The notes under the pieces are model-generated. The model searched no databases and was not told the DNA's origin. It saw only the letters and a program-made list of their open reading frames with translations. The translations under genes and the position numbers were made by a program. This document shows positions 50,351-59,240 of a DNA stretch of 64,000 bases, one piece after another. Location of the stretch: the NCBI RefSeq assembly GCF_000799165.1, contig NZ_JUGF01000003.1, positions 1-64,000 on the forward strand, written 5' to 3'. Numbering within the stretch: position 1 is the stretch's first letter; every line of letters starts with the position of its first letter. The DNA comes from Methylotenera versatilis 7. Lineage in GTDB: Bacteria; Pseudomonadota; Gammaproteobacteria; Burkholderiales; Methylophilaceae.

Positions 50351-50376
50351 AAAAACCTCGCAGAGCGAGGTTTTTT
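50350..50376 (+). terminator. terminator of the nuo operon
   Basis: Perfect 12-bp stem AAAAAACCTCGC / GCGAGGTTTTTT with loop AGA. The left arm begins at the last base of the DUF2818 stop codon. With A- and T-runs on the two sides it can work in both directions and also serves the convergent DUF1996 gene, whose stop lies 29 bases away. Confidence 0.9.
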
Positions 50377-50404
50377 ATTAGTGATAAGTTTTACTGGTGA
50401 AATA

Positions 50405-51877
50405 TTAAAAGTCGCGATTCGCACCATAAAGTACTGTGCCATCACCCAGCATATGACTGCCACAATCTTTACCTGCGTTTAAACAATTCTTAACAATACC
50501 AGCGATCACTTTCTCATCCCAACCATTTATCCAATCACCGTGACCAGTGTAGCCAGCGTTGTAACCATTTACAGCATAATTATCACTAGATAAGCGCCAG
50601 TTTTTAGTTCCTTCAGCTGAAGTGACTAAGTATTTGGTATTTAAGATGATTTCTGGAATGGCTACTGGGTGTGTTGCAGGGCAGCTGCCACCGCTAGGAT
50701 ACGCCATGTGAGAGTAATGATCCGGACTGTCTAAGTTTTTACCATCCCAACACTGAGGAAAGCTCACATGCGTTACGATTGTCCAGCCTTGTTTGCATGC
50801 TGGAATGTTTTTAGATGAGGTCGATGGTTGACCTTCCAAGAAACAATTATACGTAACCTCTCTAGAGGTGGCAGCTGAAGTTGCCTTCATATTGCCCGAT
50901 ATCATTCTTAGACCTTTTGGAGGAGCGGTGATTACTGATTTGGGGACTGAATAACCTGTTTTGTAATACCATAGAGCAGATGTCGGTTTCAACGCTGTTT
51001 TTGTAGCGGTATCAATCATGCTAGGTACCCAATATGCAGAGCGATTAGCGATACCGCCGCGACAAGTACTATTCCCTGTTGTTGATAGCGTCATCACATT
51101 ACTTTTATAGTTAACTGATGTGTTACCAAAAAATGTGTGATGATGTGCTGCGCCTTGTTGGTTAGGGTAAAGGATTGGATCGTCATTACTCATATGGCTA
51201 ACGTCACAATCAATCCTGAACTGACCATGACCATCTCCTACTGGTGGTACATCTTGAGGGCCAATGTTTGGTCTAATGCGAAGGTCACTCCAACCTAAAA
51301 CAGCAGTAATATTCTTGCTAATATCTACAGCTGGCATTAGGCCCGTTTGAACAATATCAGGTGATGTACTTGGGGTTGTAGTTGTAGGCGGAGTAGTAAC
51401 GGCCGGCTCAGAAGGTTTTGTTACAGGTGGCGTGGTAACAGCTGGTGAAGTTGTTTTGGGCGGCGCGACAGCAACCTGCGCTGGCGGAGTTGGTGTTTTT
51501 GCGAGCCCCAATATGGACACATTATTTTTATTTGAATTAGTAGCAGTTACAATACTTTTCACTGGTGTGGTCAATGTATTCTTAGTTTTGATAAAGCTAG
51601 TAAAAAAACCACTATAATCTTTAGTTGATGCAACAGTAGATACAGTATTCTTTTTGATTGGGCCATCAACGCATAAGTCTTTTGTGAGTAATGAATTAAC
51701 AAGCTCATTGGGCGTTATCTTTGAAAAGCTGTCTACTGGCGGGCGATCGGAGTATTGAGTCACGCCTCTGTTATCGCGCCATTTGTATATTTCCGCATTT
51801 GCGAAATTACTTGCTGCCAATGTTAATAAAGGTATTGTTATTATTAGCGTCTGTGGGCGGAAAATTAAATGAATCAT
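50405..51877 (-). CDS. exported DUF4124-DUF1996 fusion protein
   Basis: A 490-residue exported protein of unknown function. A signal peptide (about 1-28, ending NFANA) is followed by a DUF4124 motif EIYKWRDNRGVTQYSDRPP (29-47). A 100-residue Pro/Thr/Ala/Val-rich linker (repeated TTPPVTKPSEP-like units, about 130-175) comes next, then a DUF1996 domain (about 195-490). The DUF1996 part has RIDCDVSHMSNDDPILYP, the HHHTFFGN motif, paired cysteines and DHYSHMAYPSGG. DUF1996 is best known from fungal and actinobacterial secreted proteins, often with carbohydrate-binding modules. Domain assignment is from motif memory. It converges with the nuo operon and is divergent from the metallopeptidase. Confidence 0.78.
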   Translation of the reverse strand: MIHLIFRPQTLIITIPLLTLAASNFANAEIYKWRDNRGVTQYSDRPPVDSFSKITPNELVNSLLTKDLCVDGPIKKNTVSTVASTKDYSGFFTSFIKTKNTLTTPVKSIVTATNSNKNNVSILGLAKTPTPPAQVAVAPPKTTSPAVTTPPVTKPSEPAVTTPPTTTTPSTSPDIVQTGLMPAVDISKNITAVLGWSDLRIRPNIGPQDVPPVGDGHGQFRIDCDVSHMSNDDPILYPNQQGAAHHHTFFGNTSVNYKSNVMTLSTTGNSTCRGGIANRSAYWVPSMIDTATKTALKPTSALWYYKTGYSVPKSVITAPPKGLRMISGNMKATSAATSREVTYNCFLEGQPSTSSKNIPACKQGWTIVTHVSFPQCWDGKNLDSPDHYSHMAYPSGGSCPATHPVAIPEIILNTKYLVTSAEGTKNWRLSSDNYAVNGYNAGYTGHGDWINGWDEKVIAGIVKNCLNAGKDCGSHMLGDGTVLYGANRDF

Positions 51878-51985
51878 GTAGATATTACCTTGTTGCTAGT
51901 TTACTGAGCTTACATTCTAGTTAAGATTAAATCGCTAAGTCAATGAATTGAAAATAAATAATCTAAAAACGTCTTTGTAAATAAC

Positions 51986-52089
51986 ATTTTGGTATAAACC
52001 AAAATTTCTTTGCATTTGTCATTTAGATCAAATACCGATTAGTTATTCTTAGCTAAGAATGTTAAGGAGTTATTACGCTAATGTAATAA
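51986..52089. promoter_or_regulatory. palindrome cluster in a divergent intergenic region
   Basis: Three perfect inverted repeats occur within 104 bases: ATTTTGGT-ATAA-ACCAAAAT (51986-52005), the uninterrupted 16-bp palindrome ATTCTTAGCTAAGAAT (52045-52060) and TTATTAC-GCTAAT-GTAATAA (52070-52089). They lie between the DUF1996 gene (-) and the metallopeptidase (+). The spacing suggests operator sites for a dimeric regulator, but no regulator gene is adjacent and AT-richness makes some palindromes likely by chance. Confidence 0.45.
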
Positions 52090-52142
52090 AATCTGACAAA
52101 GCATTTATATTTATAAAAACTATATTATTTTGAGGATGCGGT

Positions 52143-52994
52143 ATGCGCTTAGATAACGAACGAGAAAGTAGCAATGTTGAGGATAGGCGAGGTAGCGGTT
52201 TGCCTATAGGCGGGAAAAGCATTGGCGTTGGCACAATTGTCCTGACTTTGGTAGCAATGTATTTTGGCGTAGACCCTTCTGTGGTGCTTAATATGGGACA
52301 AGGATTGAGTCAGCAGGCGCCAGTTGAGGCGCAGACAATCCCTAAAGATGATCCGATGGCAATTTTTGTTGCAAAAGTATTAGGCAGCACAGAAGATACT
52401 TGGGGCAAAATATTTGCAAATGCAGGGCAGCAATATCCTGCGCCAAAATTGGTACTATTTAGCGGCCAAACACCCACAGCCTGCGGTACTGGGCAGGCAG
52501 CAATGGGGCCATTTTATTGCCCTGGTGATAGCAAGGTATACATTGACTTGCAGTTTTATCATGAAATGAAAACGCGCTTTCATGCACCTGGTGATTTTGC
52601 ACAGGCTTATGTGATTGCGCATGAAGTTGGGCATCATATCCAACATTTAATTGGCACGTCGGATAAGGTACAACAAGCACGCCAAAGTGCGCGCAGTGAG
52701 GCTGAGGCGAATCAATATTCTGTGCGTTTGGAATTGCAAGCGGATTGTTACGCTGGCGTGTGGGCGCACCATGCAGATGGCGCGAATCGTATTCTAGAAG
52801 AGGGCGATGTGGAGGAGGCTATGACTGCCGCAGCTGCAATCGGCGATGATGCGTTGCAAAAACAAGCACAAGGCTATGTCGTGCCAGATAGCTTTACGCA
52901 TGGCACTTCGCAACAGCGTATGCGTTGGTTTAATCAAGGCTTAACGCTGGGCGATGTGAATAAATGCGACACGTTCAATGTCGCAGCTATTTAA
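52143..52994 (+). CDS. YpfJ-type zinc metallopeptidase (neutral zinc metallopeptidase family)
   Basis: A 283-residue protein with one N-terminal membrane helix (about 27-45), so it is inner-membrane anchored with the catalytic domain probably in the periplasm. The zinc motif is HEVGHHIQH (H160, E161, H164) and a third ligand is likely the Glu or Asp in LELQADCYAGVWAHHA. The GPFYCPGDSKVYIDLQF segment and C-terminal GTSQQRMRWFNQGL are the standard features of this family (PF04228). Substrates are unknown. GAGG upstream of ATG 52143 fits the start. Confidence 0.92.
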   Translation: MRLDNERESSNVEDRRGSGLPIGGKSIGVGTIVLTLVAMYFGVDPSVVLNMGQGLSQQAPVEAQTIPKDDPMAIFVAKVLGSTEDTWGKIFANAGQQYPAPKLVLFSGQTPTACGTGQAAMGPFYCPGDSKVYIDLQFYHEMKTRFHAPGDFAQAYVIAHEVGHHIQHLIGTSDKVQQARQSARSEAEANQYSVRLELQADCYAGVWAHHADGANRILEEGDVEEAMTAAAAIGDDALQKQAQGYVVPDSFTHGTSQQRMRWFNQGLTLGDVNKCDTFNVAAI

Positions 52995-53005
52995 GTTGTT
53001 AAATT

Positions 53006-53557
53006 ATGATGGATATTGATTTAACCGAACATTGTATTAGCTCTGAAACCATTGCATCTGGCGGTATGTTGAACGTTAAACGCGATCAGGTGCGCTTGCC
53101 AAACGGACATACTAGCCAGCGCGAATATGTCACACATCCTGGTGCTGTGGTGGTCGTGCCAATTTTGCCAAACGGCAATGTCATTTTAGAGCGCCAGTTT
53201 CGCTATCCTCTGCATCAGGTATTTGTAGAGCTGCCAGCAGGAAAAATAGACGCAGGTGAAGATATATTGGTAACAGGACAGCGTGAATTGCTAGAGGAAA
53301 CTGGCTACAGCGCAAGCAATTGGATAAAGCTAGGGCTTCAATATCCATGTATTGGATATTCTAATGAAGTGATTCATATGTATTTAGCGCGTGATTTAAC
53401 TGCGGGCGCGCATCAGCGTGATGCGGATGAGTCAATGGAAGTATTTGAATTATCTTTTGCTGATTGTATGAAGATGATTCAAACGGGTGAAATTACCGAT
53501 GCTAAAACAATCATAGCGTTATTTTTTGCAGAGAAGTATCTTCTTCAACATGCTTAA
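53006..53557 (+). CDS. Nudix hydrolase, ADP-ribose pyrophosphatase type
   Basis: A 183-residue hydrolase with a complete Nudix box: G-x5-E-x7-REL-xEE-xG, seen as GKIDAGEDILVTGQ then RELLEETGYSA (about 85-108). The N-terminal part (VKRDQVRLPNGHTSQREYVTHPGAVVVV) is that of ADP-ribose pyrophosphatases (NudF-like), which cleave ADP-ribose to AMP and ribose 5-phosphate. The exact substrate is not certain. Either of two adjacent ATGs (53006 or 53009) may be used. It follows the metallopeptidase by 11 bases and may share its transcript. Confidence 0.92.
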   Translation: MMDIDLTEHCISSETIASGGMLNVKRDQVRLPNGHTSQREYVTHPGAVVVVPILPNGNVILERQFRYPLHQVFVELPAGKIDAGEDILVTGQRELLEETGYSASNWIKLGLQYPCIGYSNEVIHMYLARDLTAGAHQRDADESMEVFELSFADCMKMIQTGEITDAKTIIALFFAEKYLLQHA

Positions 53558-53598
53558 GCATCCCTCTTTTAATCAGAGCCTGTTGGCAAAAATACCGC

Positions 53599-54450
53599 AT
53601 GGCTAGAGTGTTAATAGTTGGCTGCGGTGATTTAGGTACAGCAGTTGCCTTGCAACTGCATCAATCTCAACATGAAGTGATTGGCCTGAGAATTAGTCAG
53701 CGAAGTTTGCCAGAAGGCATGCAAGTCATTCAGGCGGATGTGACAAAACTCGATACATTAAGCTTATTAACCAATCTGAATCCGCACATTATTATTTATT
53801 GCGTTGCCGCCAGTGCACAGACTGACAAAAGCTATCATGCGCATTATGTGCAGGGCTTAAAAAACGTATTGGCAACGCAGACGAAAAATACGCATTTACA
53901 GCATGTATTCTTTGTCTCTAGCACACGTGTGTATGGTCAAACGCATAAGCAAAATACGCAAGAGCTTCTGGATGAGAGTGTAGTGGCCGCTCCTGCCGAT
54001 TTTGGTGGAGAGCGTTTATTGGAAGCGGAAAACTTGTTGGTTAACTTGCCTTGCAAATCAACATCTTTACGCCTTTCGGGTATTTATGGCCCAGATCGAT
54101 TGTTTTTAGTGAATACTGCAAAAGATCCAAGCCGTTGGCCGGTGAGTAATGCTTGGAGTAATCGTATCCATCGCGATGATGCCGCTGGATTCATTGCGTT
54201 TTTAGCGCAAAAAAGCCTGATTCAGCAGCCAATAGCGAACTGTTATATCGTCACTGACGATATCCCTACATTGCAATATGATGTGCTGATCTGGCTTGCA
54301 GCCCAACAGGAGGTTGATGTTAGCCATGTTCAAACGCCTGCAACACAGGGTGGAAAACGTTTAAGTAACCAGTTGTTGCGCGAAACGGGGTTTCAGTTGA
54401 ACTATCCCAATTATAAAATTGGCTATGCTGAAATATTACAAGCGCTTTAA
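53599..54450 (+). CDS. YeeZ-like atypical NAD(P)-dependent epimerase/dehydratase family protein
   Basis: A 283-residue Rossmann-fold protein with the cofactor motif GCGDLG (8-13). It has the extended-SDR shape, including FFVSSTRVYGQTH, GIYGPDRLF and NRIHRDDAAGFIAFL, but lacks a proper YxxxK catalytic pair. This fits the atypical SDR subgroup of YeeZ. Substrate unknown. It follows the Nudix gene by 41 bases and is 34 bases before the transglycosylase. Confidence 0.85.
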   Translation: MARVLIVGCGDLGTAVALQLHQSQHEVIGLRISQRSLPEGMQVIQADVTKLDTLSLLTNLNPHIIIYCVAASAQTDKSYHAHYVQGLKNVLATQTKNTHLQHVFFVSSTRVYGQTHKQNTQELLDESVVAAPADFGGERLLEAENLLVNLPCKSTSLRLSGIYGPDRLFLVNTAKDPSRWPVSNAWSNRIHRDDAAGFIAFLAQKSLIQQPIANCYIVTDDIPTLQYDVLIWLAAQQEVDVSHVQTPATQGGKRLSNQLLRETGFQLNYPNYKIGYAEILQAL

Positions 54451-54484
54451 TATTAGAAGCACTTTTTAGGATTATTAAAAATAG

Positions 54485-55684
54485 ATGTTAAAAAACGGTT
54501 TTAAATTAATTGTGAGTGCCTTCGTTTGCTTAAATATCAGCTCTTCATCCTTTGCAGGAGAAAATGGTGATTTTGATACGTGGTTAGCAGCATTAAAATC
54601 AGAGGCGAAAGCTGCGCATATCTCGGCACAAACCATTGATGAAACATTTGAAAGTGCTGAATATTTGCCGCGAGTGATTGTGTTTGACAGAGGGCAGCCA
54701 GAGTTTATTTCCACTTTTTTAAGTTATGTAGAAAAGCGCGTCACTACTGATCGAATCGCACAAGGCAGAGCTTTGTTGTTTGAGCATGAAGCGCTTTTAA
54801 GTCAAATTGAAGTGCAATATGGTGTGCCGAAACAAATACTAATGGCATTTTGGGGTTTAGAAACTAATTACGGCAGCAACAAGGGTGATTTTAGCTTGCC
54901 ATCCAGCTTGATGACGCTGGCCTATGAAGGTCGCCGCGCGACATTTTTCCGTAATCAATTATTTGACACCATGCGTGTTGTGGATGCCGGCCATAACACA
55001 GTCGCAGGCATGCGCGGTTCTTGGGCTGGTGCAATGGGGCATATGCAATTTATGCCCTCCACTTTACTTAAATATGGGGTGGACGCAGATGCAGATGGAC
55101 GCATCAATATTTGGACATCATTACCAGATGCATTTTCATCTGCAGCCAATTACTTAAATAAAGTGGGTTGGCGTAAGAATGAATTGGCAGCAATAGAGGT
55201 TAAATTGCCAGTTGATTTTGACTATAGTCAGGCGCAATTAAACAATCGCAAAAGTACTGCTGATTGGACGAAATTAGGTGTGCTTGACATTGGAAGTTCG
55301 GCATTGCCAGCGCAGGAAAATGCTGCGATTTTGTTACCGCAGGGGAAATATGGACCTGCTTTTATGGTGTTTAATAATTTTGATGCCATTATGGATTGGA
55401 ATCGCTCCGTCAACTATGCGTTGTCGGTTGTACATTTAGCGAATCAATTGATTGGCGATAAACCAATCATGGCTGGCGATTTTGCGGAAAAAGAAGCGTT
55501 AAGTTTTAATCAAATGTGGGCACTGCAATCTAAGTTAAACGATTTGGGATTCGATTGTGGGCAGCCCGACGGTTTTCCTGGTCTGAAAACGCAAGCGGCA
55601 ATTCGGCAATATCAAGCAACGCAAGGCATAGTGCAAGATGGCTACGCCAGCCCGAGTTTATACCGGCGCTTATTTCAGCCTTAG
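54485..55684 (+). CDS. MltB-type lytic murein transglycosylase with C-terminal peptidoglycan-binding domain
   Basis: Cleaves peptidoglycan glycan strands between MurNAc and GlcNAc, leaving 1,6-anhydro ends. The 399-residue protein has a signal peptide (about 1-24, ends SSFAG) without a lipobox, so it is probably soluble periplasmic. The SLT domain follows, with the catalytic Glu E126 in FWGLETNYG, then MRGSWAGAMGHMQFMPSTLL, YGVDADADGR (calcium-like EF loop) and ANYLNKVGW. A peptidoglycan-binding domain (about 340-397, LQSKLNDLGFDCGQPDGFPG) ends it. This architecture is like the soluble MltB/SltB group. The last 4 bases overlap the convergent oxygenase gene. Confidence 0.93.
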   Translation: MLKNGFKLIVSAFVCLNISSSSFAGENGDFDTWLAALKSEAKAAHISAQTIDETFESAEYLPRVIVFDRGQPEFISTFLSYVEKRVTTDRIAQGRALLFEHEALLSQIEVQYGVPKQILMAFWGLETNYGSNKGDFSLPSSLMTLAYEGRRATFFRNQLFDTMRVVDAGHNTVAGMRGSWAGAMGHMQFMPSTLLKYGVDADADGRINIWTSLPDAFSSAANYLNKVGWRKNELAAIEVKLPVDFDYSQAQLNNRKSTADWTKLGVLDIGSSALPAQENAAILLPQGKYGPAFMVFNNFDAIMDWNRSVNYALSVVHLANQLIGDKPIMAGDFAEKEALSFNQMWALQSKLNDLGFDCGQPDGFPGLKTQAAIRQYQATQGIVQDGYASPSLYRRLFQP

Positions 55685-56328
55685 AGTAACGATTGGCTGC
55701 GTGTTCTGAACCAGCCTGTCAGACTGATTCTTTCTCGTTTTGCTGGACGTACTTCATGCCAGAATTTTTGCGATAAAAATAGAACTAATTTGCCCGCAGT
55801 TGGCAATATATTCAGGTGCTCATGCTCATTTAGGTACAGTCTTAATTCGCCACCATCATCTGCTTGCCAATCAGCATTTAAGTACAAGATGCTACTGAGT
55901 TGCCGTGCTTTTGTGTCATGTGCTGAATGAATGCCTTGATTAAATTGATCTAGATGTTTTTGGTAAAACCCACCAATAGGGTACATGGTGAAGTGTGTTT
56001 CAAGTGATTGTAAATTCATGAATAACTGCTGGTTAAGCGCTGCTTTTAATGCTTGCATTTTGCTAAGGTAAGCTTGAGTATTTATATTCTCACTATTCGC
56101 ATCCAGCCAGAAAATATGGTCGCCACGAATATTGGATTGCTGTGATTTATTTATTAATCCTGTTTTGGCTGGCACCATGTCGTTATTGGTATGACGCTTA
56201 TAGGCTTCATCATACAAGGCAGTAATGGTATTTGCTGCCAAAAAATCATCGCAAATAACATAGCCTTGTAAGCTGAGTGTATCGATTAATGCGTTAAAAT
56301 TCGCCGGTTCTGTGTTTTGTGTCATCAC
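55681..56328 (-). CDS. 2-oxoglutarate/Fe(II)-dependent oxygenase (prolyl 4-hydroxylase-like)
   Basis: A 215-residue double-stranded beta-helix oxygenase. Iron ligands are H125 and D127 (in YQKHLDQF) and H191 (in QKFWHEVRP). The 2-oxoglutarate-binding basic residue is probably R200 (RERISLTGWFR). ILYLNADWQADDGGELRLYL is the usual core strand pattern of P4H-like proteins (PF13640). The substrate is unknown. It is convergent with the MltB-type gene with stops overlapping by 4 bases, and its promoter region adjoins that of tRNA-Val. Confidence 0.9.
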   Translation of the reverse strand: MMTQNTEPANFNALIDTLSLQGYVICDDFLAANTITALYDEAYKRHTNNDMVPAKTGLINKSQQSNIRGDHIFWLDANSENINTQAYLSKMQALKAALNQQLFMNLQSLETHFTMYPIGGFYQKHLDQFNQGIHSAHDTKARQLSSILYLNADWQADDGGELRLYLNEHEHLNILPTAGKLVLFLSQKFWHEVRPAKRERISLTGWFRTRSQSLL

Positions 56329-56350
56329 AGGGGATTATAGCAGTGCGGGT

Positions 56351-56379
56351 TTGCGTACAAGCCTGTATTAAGCTAAAAT
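56351..56379 (+). promoter_or_regulatory. promoter of tRNA-Val
   Basis: TTGCGT (56351-56356), 17-base spacer, TAAAAT (56374-56379), 28 bases before the mature tRNA 5' end. The following bases TTCGCAC form a GC-containing discriminator, as expected for a stable-RNA promoter. Confidence 0.55.
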
Positions 56380-56407
56380 TCGCACTTCGTAAAAATTGCG
56401 AAAAATT

Positions 56408-56483
56408 AGGCGGTTAGCTCAGTTGGTTAGAGCGCTTGGTCGACATCCAAGAGGTCAGCAGTTCGAATCTGCTACTGCCTACC
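56408..56483 (+). tRNA. tRNA-Val (anticodon GAC), with C at position 33
   Basis: A 76-nt class I tRNA with encoded CCA. Acceptor AGGCGGT/ACTGCCT, anticodon stem CTTGG/CCAAG around loop TCGACAT, T-arm AGCAG-TTCGAAT-CTGCT. The loop sets GAC as the anticodon (Val). Position 33 is C where nearly all tRNAs have U. All stems pair, with one G-U in the acceptor, so the gene looks intact. Confidence 0.93.
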
Positions 56484-56532
56484 AGGAAATTCAAAAAAAC
56501 CGCATTTAATCAACGATTAAGTGGGTTAAAAC

Positions 56533-56572
56533 AAACAATAAAAGCCGTTAAAGTAAACGGCTTTTATTGTTT
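56533..56572 (+). terminator. strong terminator after tRNA-Val
   Basis: Perfect 17-bp inverted repeat (56533-56549 and 56556-56572) with a 6-base loop, containing GCCGTT/AACGGC and followed inside the right arm by TTTTATTGTTT. It separates tRNA-Val from thrS. Confidence 0.88.
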
Positions 56573-56622
56573 CAAGCTTTGTGAACTTTAAAATTTAAAA
56601 ATATTCATACATTGGATTTGAT

Positions 56623-58530
56623 ATGCCAGTAATTCGCTTACCAGATGGCTCGCAACGCAATTTTGATACACCAGTAACCGTGGCGCAAGTTGCGCTGGAT
56701 ATCGGCGCAGGCTTAGCAAAAGCAGCGCTGGCTGGCAAGGTGAATAATAAGCTTGTCGATACCAGTTACCTGATTGAAGCGGATAGCGACTTAGCGATTA
56801 TTACGGATAAATCCGATGACGGTTTAGAAGTTATTCGCCATTCCACTGCGCACTTACTGGCTTATGCAGTCAAAGAACTGTTTCCTGATGCGCAAGTGAC
56901 CATTGGCCCGGTGATAGACAATGGCTTTTATTATGACTTTTCGTATAAACGCCCGTTTACGCCAGAAGATTTAATTGCCATTGAAAAGAAAATGGCCGAG
57001 CTTGCCAAAAAAGATGAACAAGTCACGCGCAAAGTATTGCCACGCGATGAAGCCGTGGCGTATTTCAAAAGCATCAATGAGCATTACAAAGCAGAAATTA
57101 TTGCGTCAATTCCTGCCAATGAGGATGTATCTTTGTACTCTGAAGGCAATTTTACCGACTTGTGCCGTGGCCCGCATGTACCGAACACAGGTAAGTTAAA
57201 AGCCTTTAAGTTGATGAAGTTGGCCGGTGCTTACTGGCGCGGCGATAGCAACAACGAGATGTTGCAGCGCGTTTACGGCACAGCTTGGCGCAATAAAGAA
57301 GAGTTGGAAGCTTATTTGTTTCAGCTGGAAGAAGCTGAAAAGCGCGACCATCGTAAATTGGGCAAGCAACTGGATTATTTTCATATGCAGGACGATGCAC
57401 CTGGCATGGTGTTCTGGCATCCGCGCGGCTGGAGCATTTGGCAAGAGGTTGAGCAGTACATGCGTCAAATGTTCAAGGATTACAATTATCAAGAAGTGCG
57501 CACACCGACCATTATGGATAAAACGCTGTGGGAGAAGTCTGGCCACTGGCAAAATTATCACGACAATATGTTTGTGACTAAGTCTGAAAATCGCGATTAC
57601 GCGGTTAAGCCGATGAATTGCCCTGGTCATGTGCAGATTTTTAATAGCAGCTTACATAGTTATCGTGATCTGCCATTAAGATTGGCTGAGTTCGGTTCAT
57701 GTCACCGCAACGAACCGTCTGGTGCGTTGCACGGCTTGATGCGTGTGCGTGGCTTTACCCAAGATGATGCACATATATTCTGTACAGAGGAGCAAGTGGA
57801 AGCCGAAGTCGCCGACTTTATTAAAATGCTCTACAAAGCTTATGGCGATTTTGGTTTTAACGATGTGTTGGTTAAGTTGTCTACACGACCTGAGAAACGT
57901 ATAGGAACGGACGAAGATTGGGATAGGGCAGAAACTTCGCTTGCAAATGCGCTCAAGTTAAATAACTTAGATTTTGAATATCAGCCTGGTGAAGGTGCAT
58001 TTTACGGCCCTAAAATTGAATTTACACTTAAGGATTCATTAGGTCGTTTGTGGCAATGCGGTACGATACAGCTAGACCCAAACCTACCTGAACGCTTGGG
58101 TGCTGAATATGTAGCGGAAGACAACTCACGCAAGCGCCCGATTATGCTGCACCGCGCTATTGTTGGTTCGATGGAGCGTTTTATTGGTATCTTGATTGAA
58201 AACTATGCAGGTGCGATGCCACTTTGGCTGGCGCCCGTGCAGGCAATGGTATTAAACATTTCTGAAAATCAATCCGATTATGTGATGCAAGTGGTTGAAA
58301 ATCTAAAGAAAAATGGCATTAGATGCGATTTTGACTTGAGAAATGAGAAGATTACCTATAAAATACGCGAACATTCGATGCAGAAAATGCCTTACTTGCT
58401 AGTTGCAGGTGAGCGCGAAATGCAGGCAGGACATGTGGCCGTGCGTACCAGAAAGGGTGAAGACCTAGGATCTATGCCGATTGCCGAGCTGATTGCTCGG
58501 TTAAAAGCAGAGGTTGAAGCTAAGGTTTGA
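56623..58530 (+). CDS. thrS: threonyl-tRNA synthetase
   Basis: Charges tRNA-Thr and edits mischarged serine. The 635-residue protein has the TGS domain (1-62), the editing domain with [16 protein letters not shown] (about 72-87) and the distal Cys/His zinc-like set. The class II catalytic core has [10 protein letters not shown] (zinc Cys), [13 protein letters not shown] and [12 protein letters not shown]. The anticodon-binding domain follows, with the terminal [20 protein letters not shown] region. It begins the cluster thrS-infC-rpmI-rplT-pheST-ihfA. A weak promoter (TTGTGA 56579-56584, 17 bases, TATTCA) lies just upstream. Confidence 0.97.
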   Translation: MPVIRLPDGSQRNFDTPVTVAQVALDIGAGLAKAALAGKVNNKLVDTSYLIEADSDLAIITDKSDDGLEVIRHSTAHLLAYAVKELFPDAQVTIGPVIDNGFYYDFSYKRPFTPEDLIAIEKKMAELAKKDEQVTRKVLPRDEAVAYFKSINEHYKAEIIASIPANEDVSLYSEGNFTDLCRGPHVPNTGKLKAFKLMKLAGAYWRGDSNNEMLQRVYGTAWRNKEELEAYLFQLEEAEKRDHRKLGKQLDYFHMQDDAPGMVFWHPRGWSIWQEVEQYMRQMFKDYNYQEVRTPTIMDKTLWEKSGHWQNYHDNMFVTKSENRDYAVKPMNCPGHVQIFNSSLHSYRDLPLRLAEFGSCHRNEPSGALHGLMRVRGFTQDDAHIFCTEEQVEAEVADFIKMLYKAYGDFGFNDVLVKLSTRPEKRIGTDEDWDRAETSLANALKLNNLDFEYQPGEGAFYGPKIEFTLKDSLGRLWQCGTIQLDPNLPERLGAEYVAEDNSRKRPIMLHRAIVGSMERFIGILIENYAGAMPLWLAPVQAMVLNISENQSDYVMQVVENLKKNGIRCDFDLRNEKITYKIREHSMQKMPYLLVAGEREMQAGHVAVRTRKGEDLGSMPIAELIARLKAEVEAKV

Positions 58531-58580
58531 GCTAAATTTCCAAGGTAGCGCGGTTTAATTTTTTTGATTAGGAGCCAGCA

Positions 58581-59168
58581 ATAGCACAAGATAAAGGTAC
58601 GCGAATTAACGGGGATATTACCGCACCCGAAGTTCGTTTGGTGGGAGTAGAAGGCGAGCCCTTGGGTATAGTGAGTCTACGTGAGGCTTTTGCAAAAGCA
58701 GAAGAAGCGGATATTGATTTGGTAGAGATTGCGCCAAACGCCACTCCACCAGTGTGCAGGTTGATGGATTACGGTAAGTTTAAGTATGCCGAAAGTAAGC
58801 GTCAGCACGAGCAAAAACTTAAACAAAAACAAGTGGTTATTAAAGAGATCAAGTTTCGTCCGGGTACGGATGACGGTGATTACAATATTAAAGTACGTAA
58901 CATCATCCGCTTTTTGGGTGAGGGTGATAAAGCAAAAATCACATTGCGCTTTAGAGGTCGTGAGATTACACATCAGGAATTTGGTTTGGCACTATTAAGG
59001 CGCGTAGAAGCCGATTTGTCAGAGCACGCAGTGGTCGAGCAGTTTCCTAAAATGGAAGGCCGTCAAATGGTGATGGTGTTAGCACCTAAAAAAGTAGAGA
59101 AAGTAGTGGCTAAGCCAGCAAAAGTAGCAAAACCTGCTGAAAAAACAGAAGTAGCAGCAACTGAATAA
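58581..59168 (+). CDS. infC: translation initiation factor IF-3, apparent AUA start codon
   Basis: IF-3 binds the 30S subunit, keeps it apart from 50S and checks the start codon. The 195-residue protein begins [20 protein letters not shown] after the start residue. It continues with the diagnostic [17 protein letters not shown], a linker rich in Lys/Gln, [16 protein letters not shown] and [15 protein letters not shown], and a basic Ala/Lys tail. No ATG, GTG or TTG covers the conserved N-terminus. The only well-placed codon is ATA at 58581, 6 bases after AGGAG (58570-58574), and an in-frame TAG at 58569 bars earlier starts. The next TTG at 58638 would remove 19 conserved residues. A rare start codon is the known basis of infC autoregulation. 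Confidence 0.93.
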   Translation: MAQDKGTRINGDITAPEVRLVGVEGEPLGIVSLREAFAKAEEADIDLVEIAPNATPPVCRLMDYGKFKYAESKRQHEQKLKQKQVVIKEIKFRPGTDDGDYNIKVRNIIRFLGEGDKAKITLRFRGREITHQEFGLALLRRVEADLSEHAVVEQFPKMEGRQMVMVLAPKKVEKVVAKPAKVAKPAEKTEVAATE

Positions 59169-59240
59169 TTAAGATTTTTCTGAGTGATACGGCGAAATGG
59201 CATGCCTAGGCACTCTTAACAACTCTCAAAGGAGAAAAAA

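Noticed and set aside
52081-52086. ATG-TAA minimal open frame after GGAG
   Set aside because: It has no coding content, and the GGAG lies inside a palindromic region. More likely chance.
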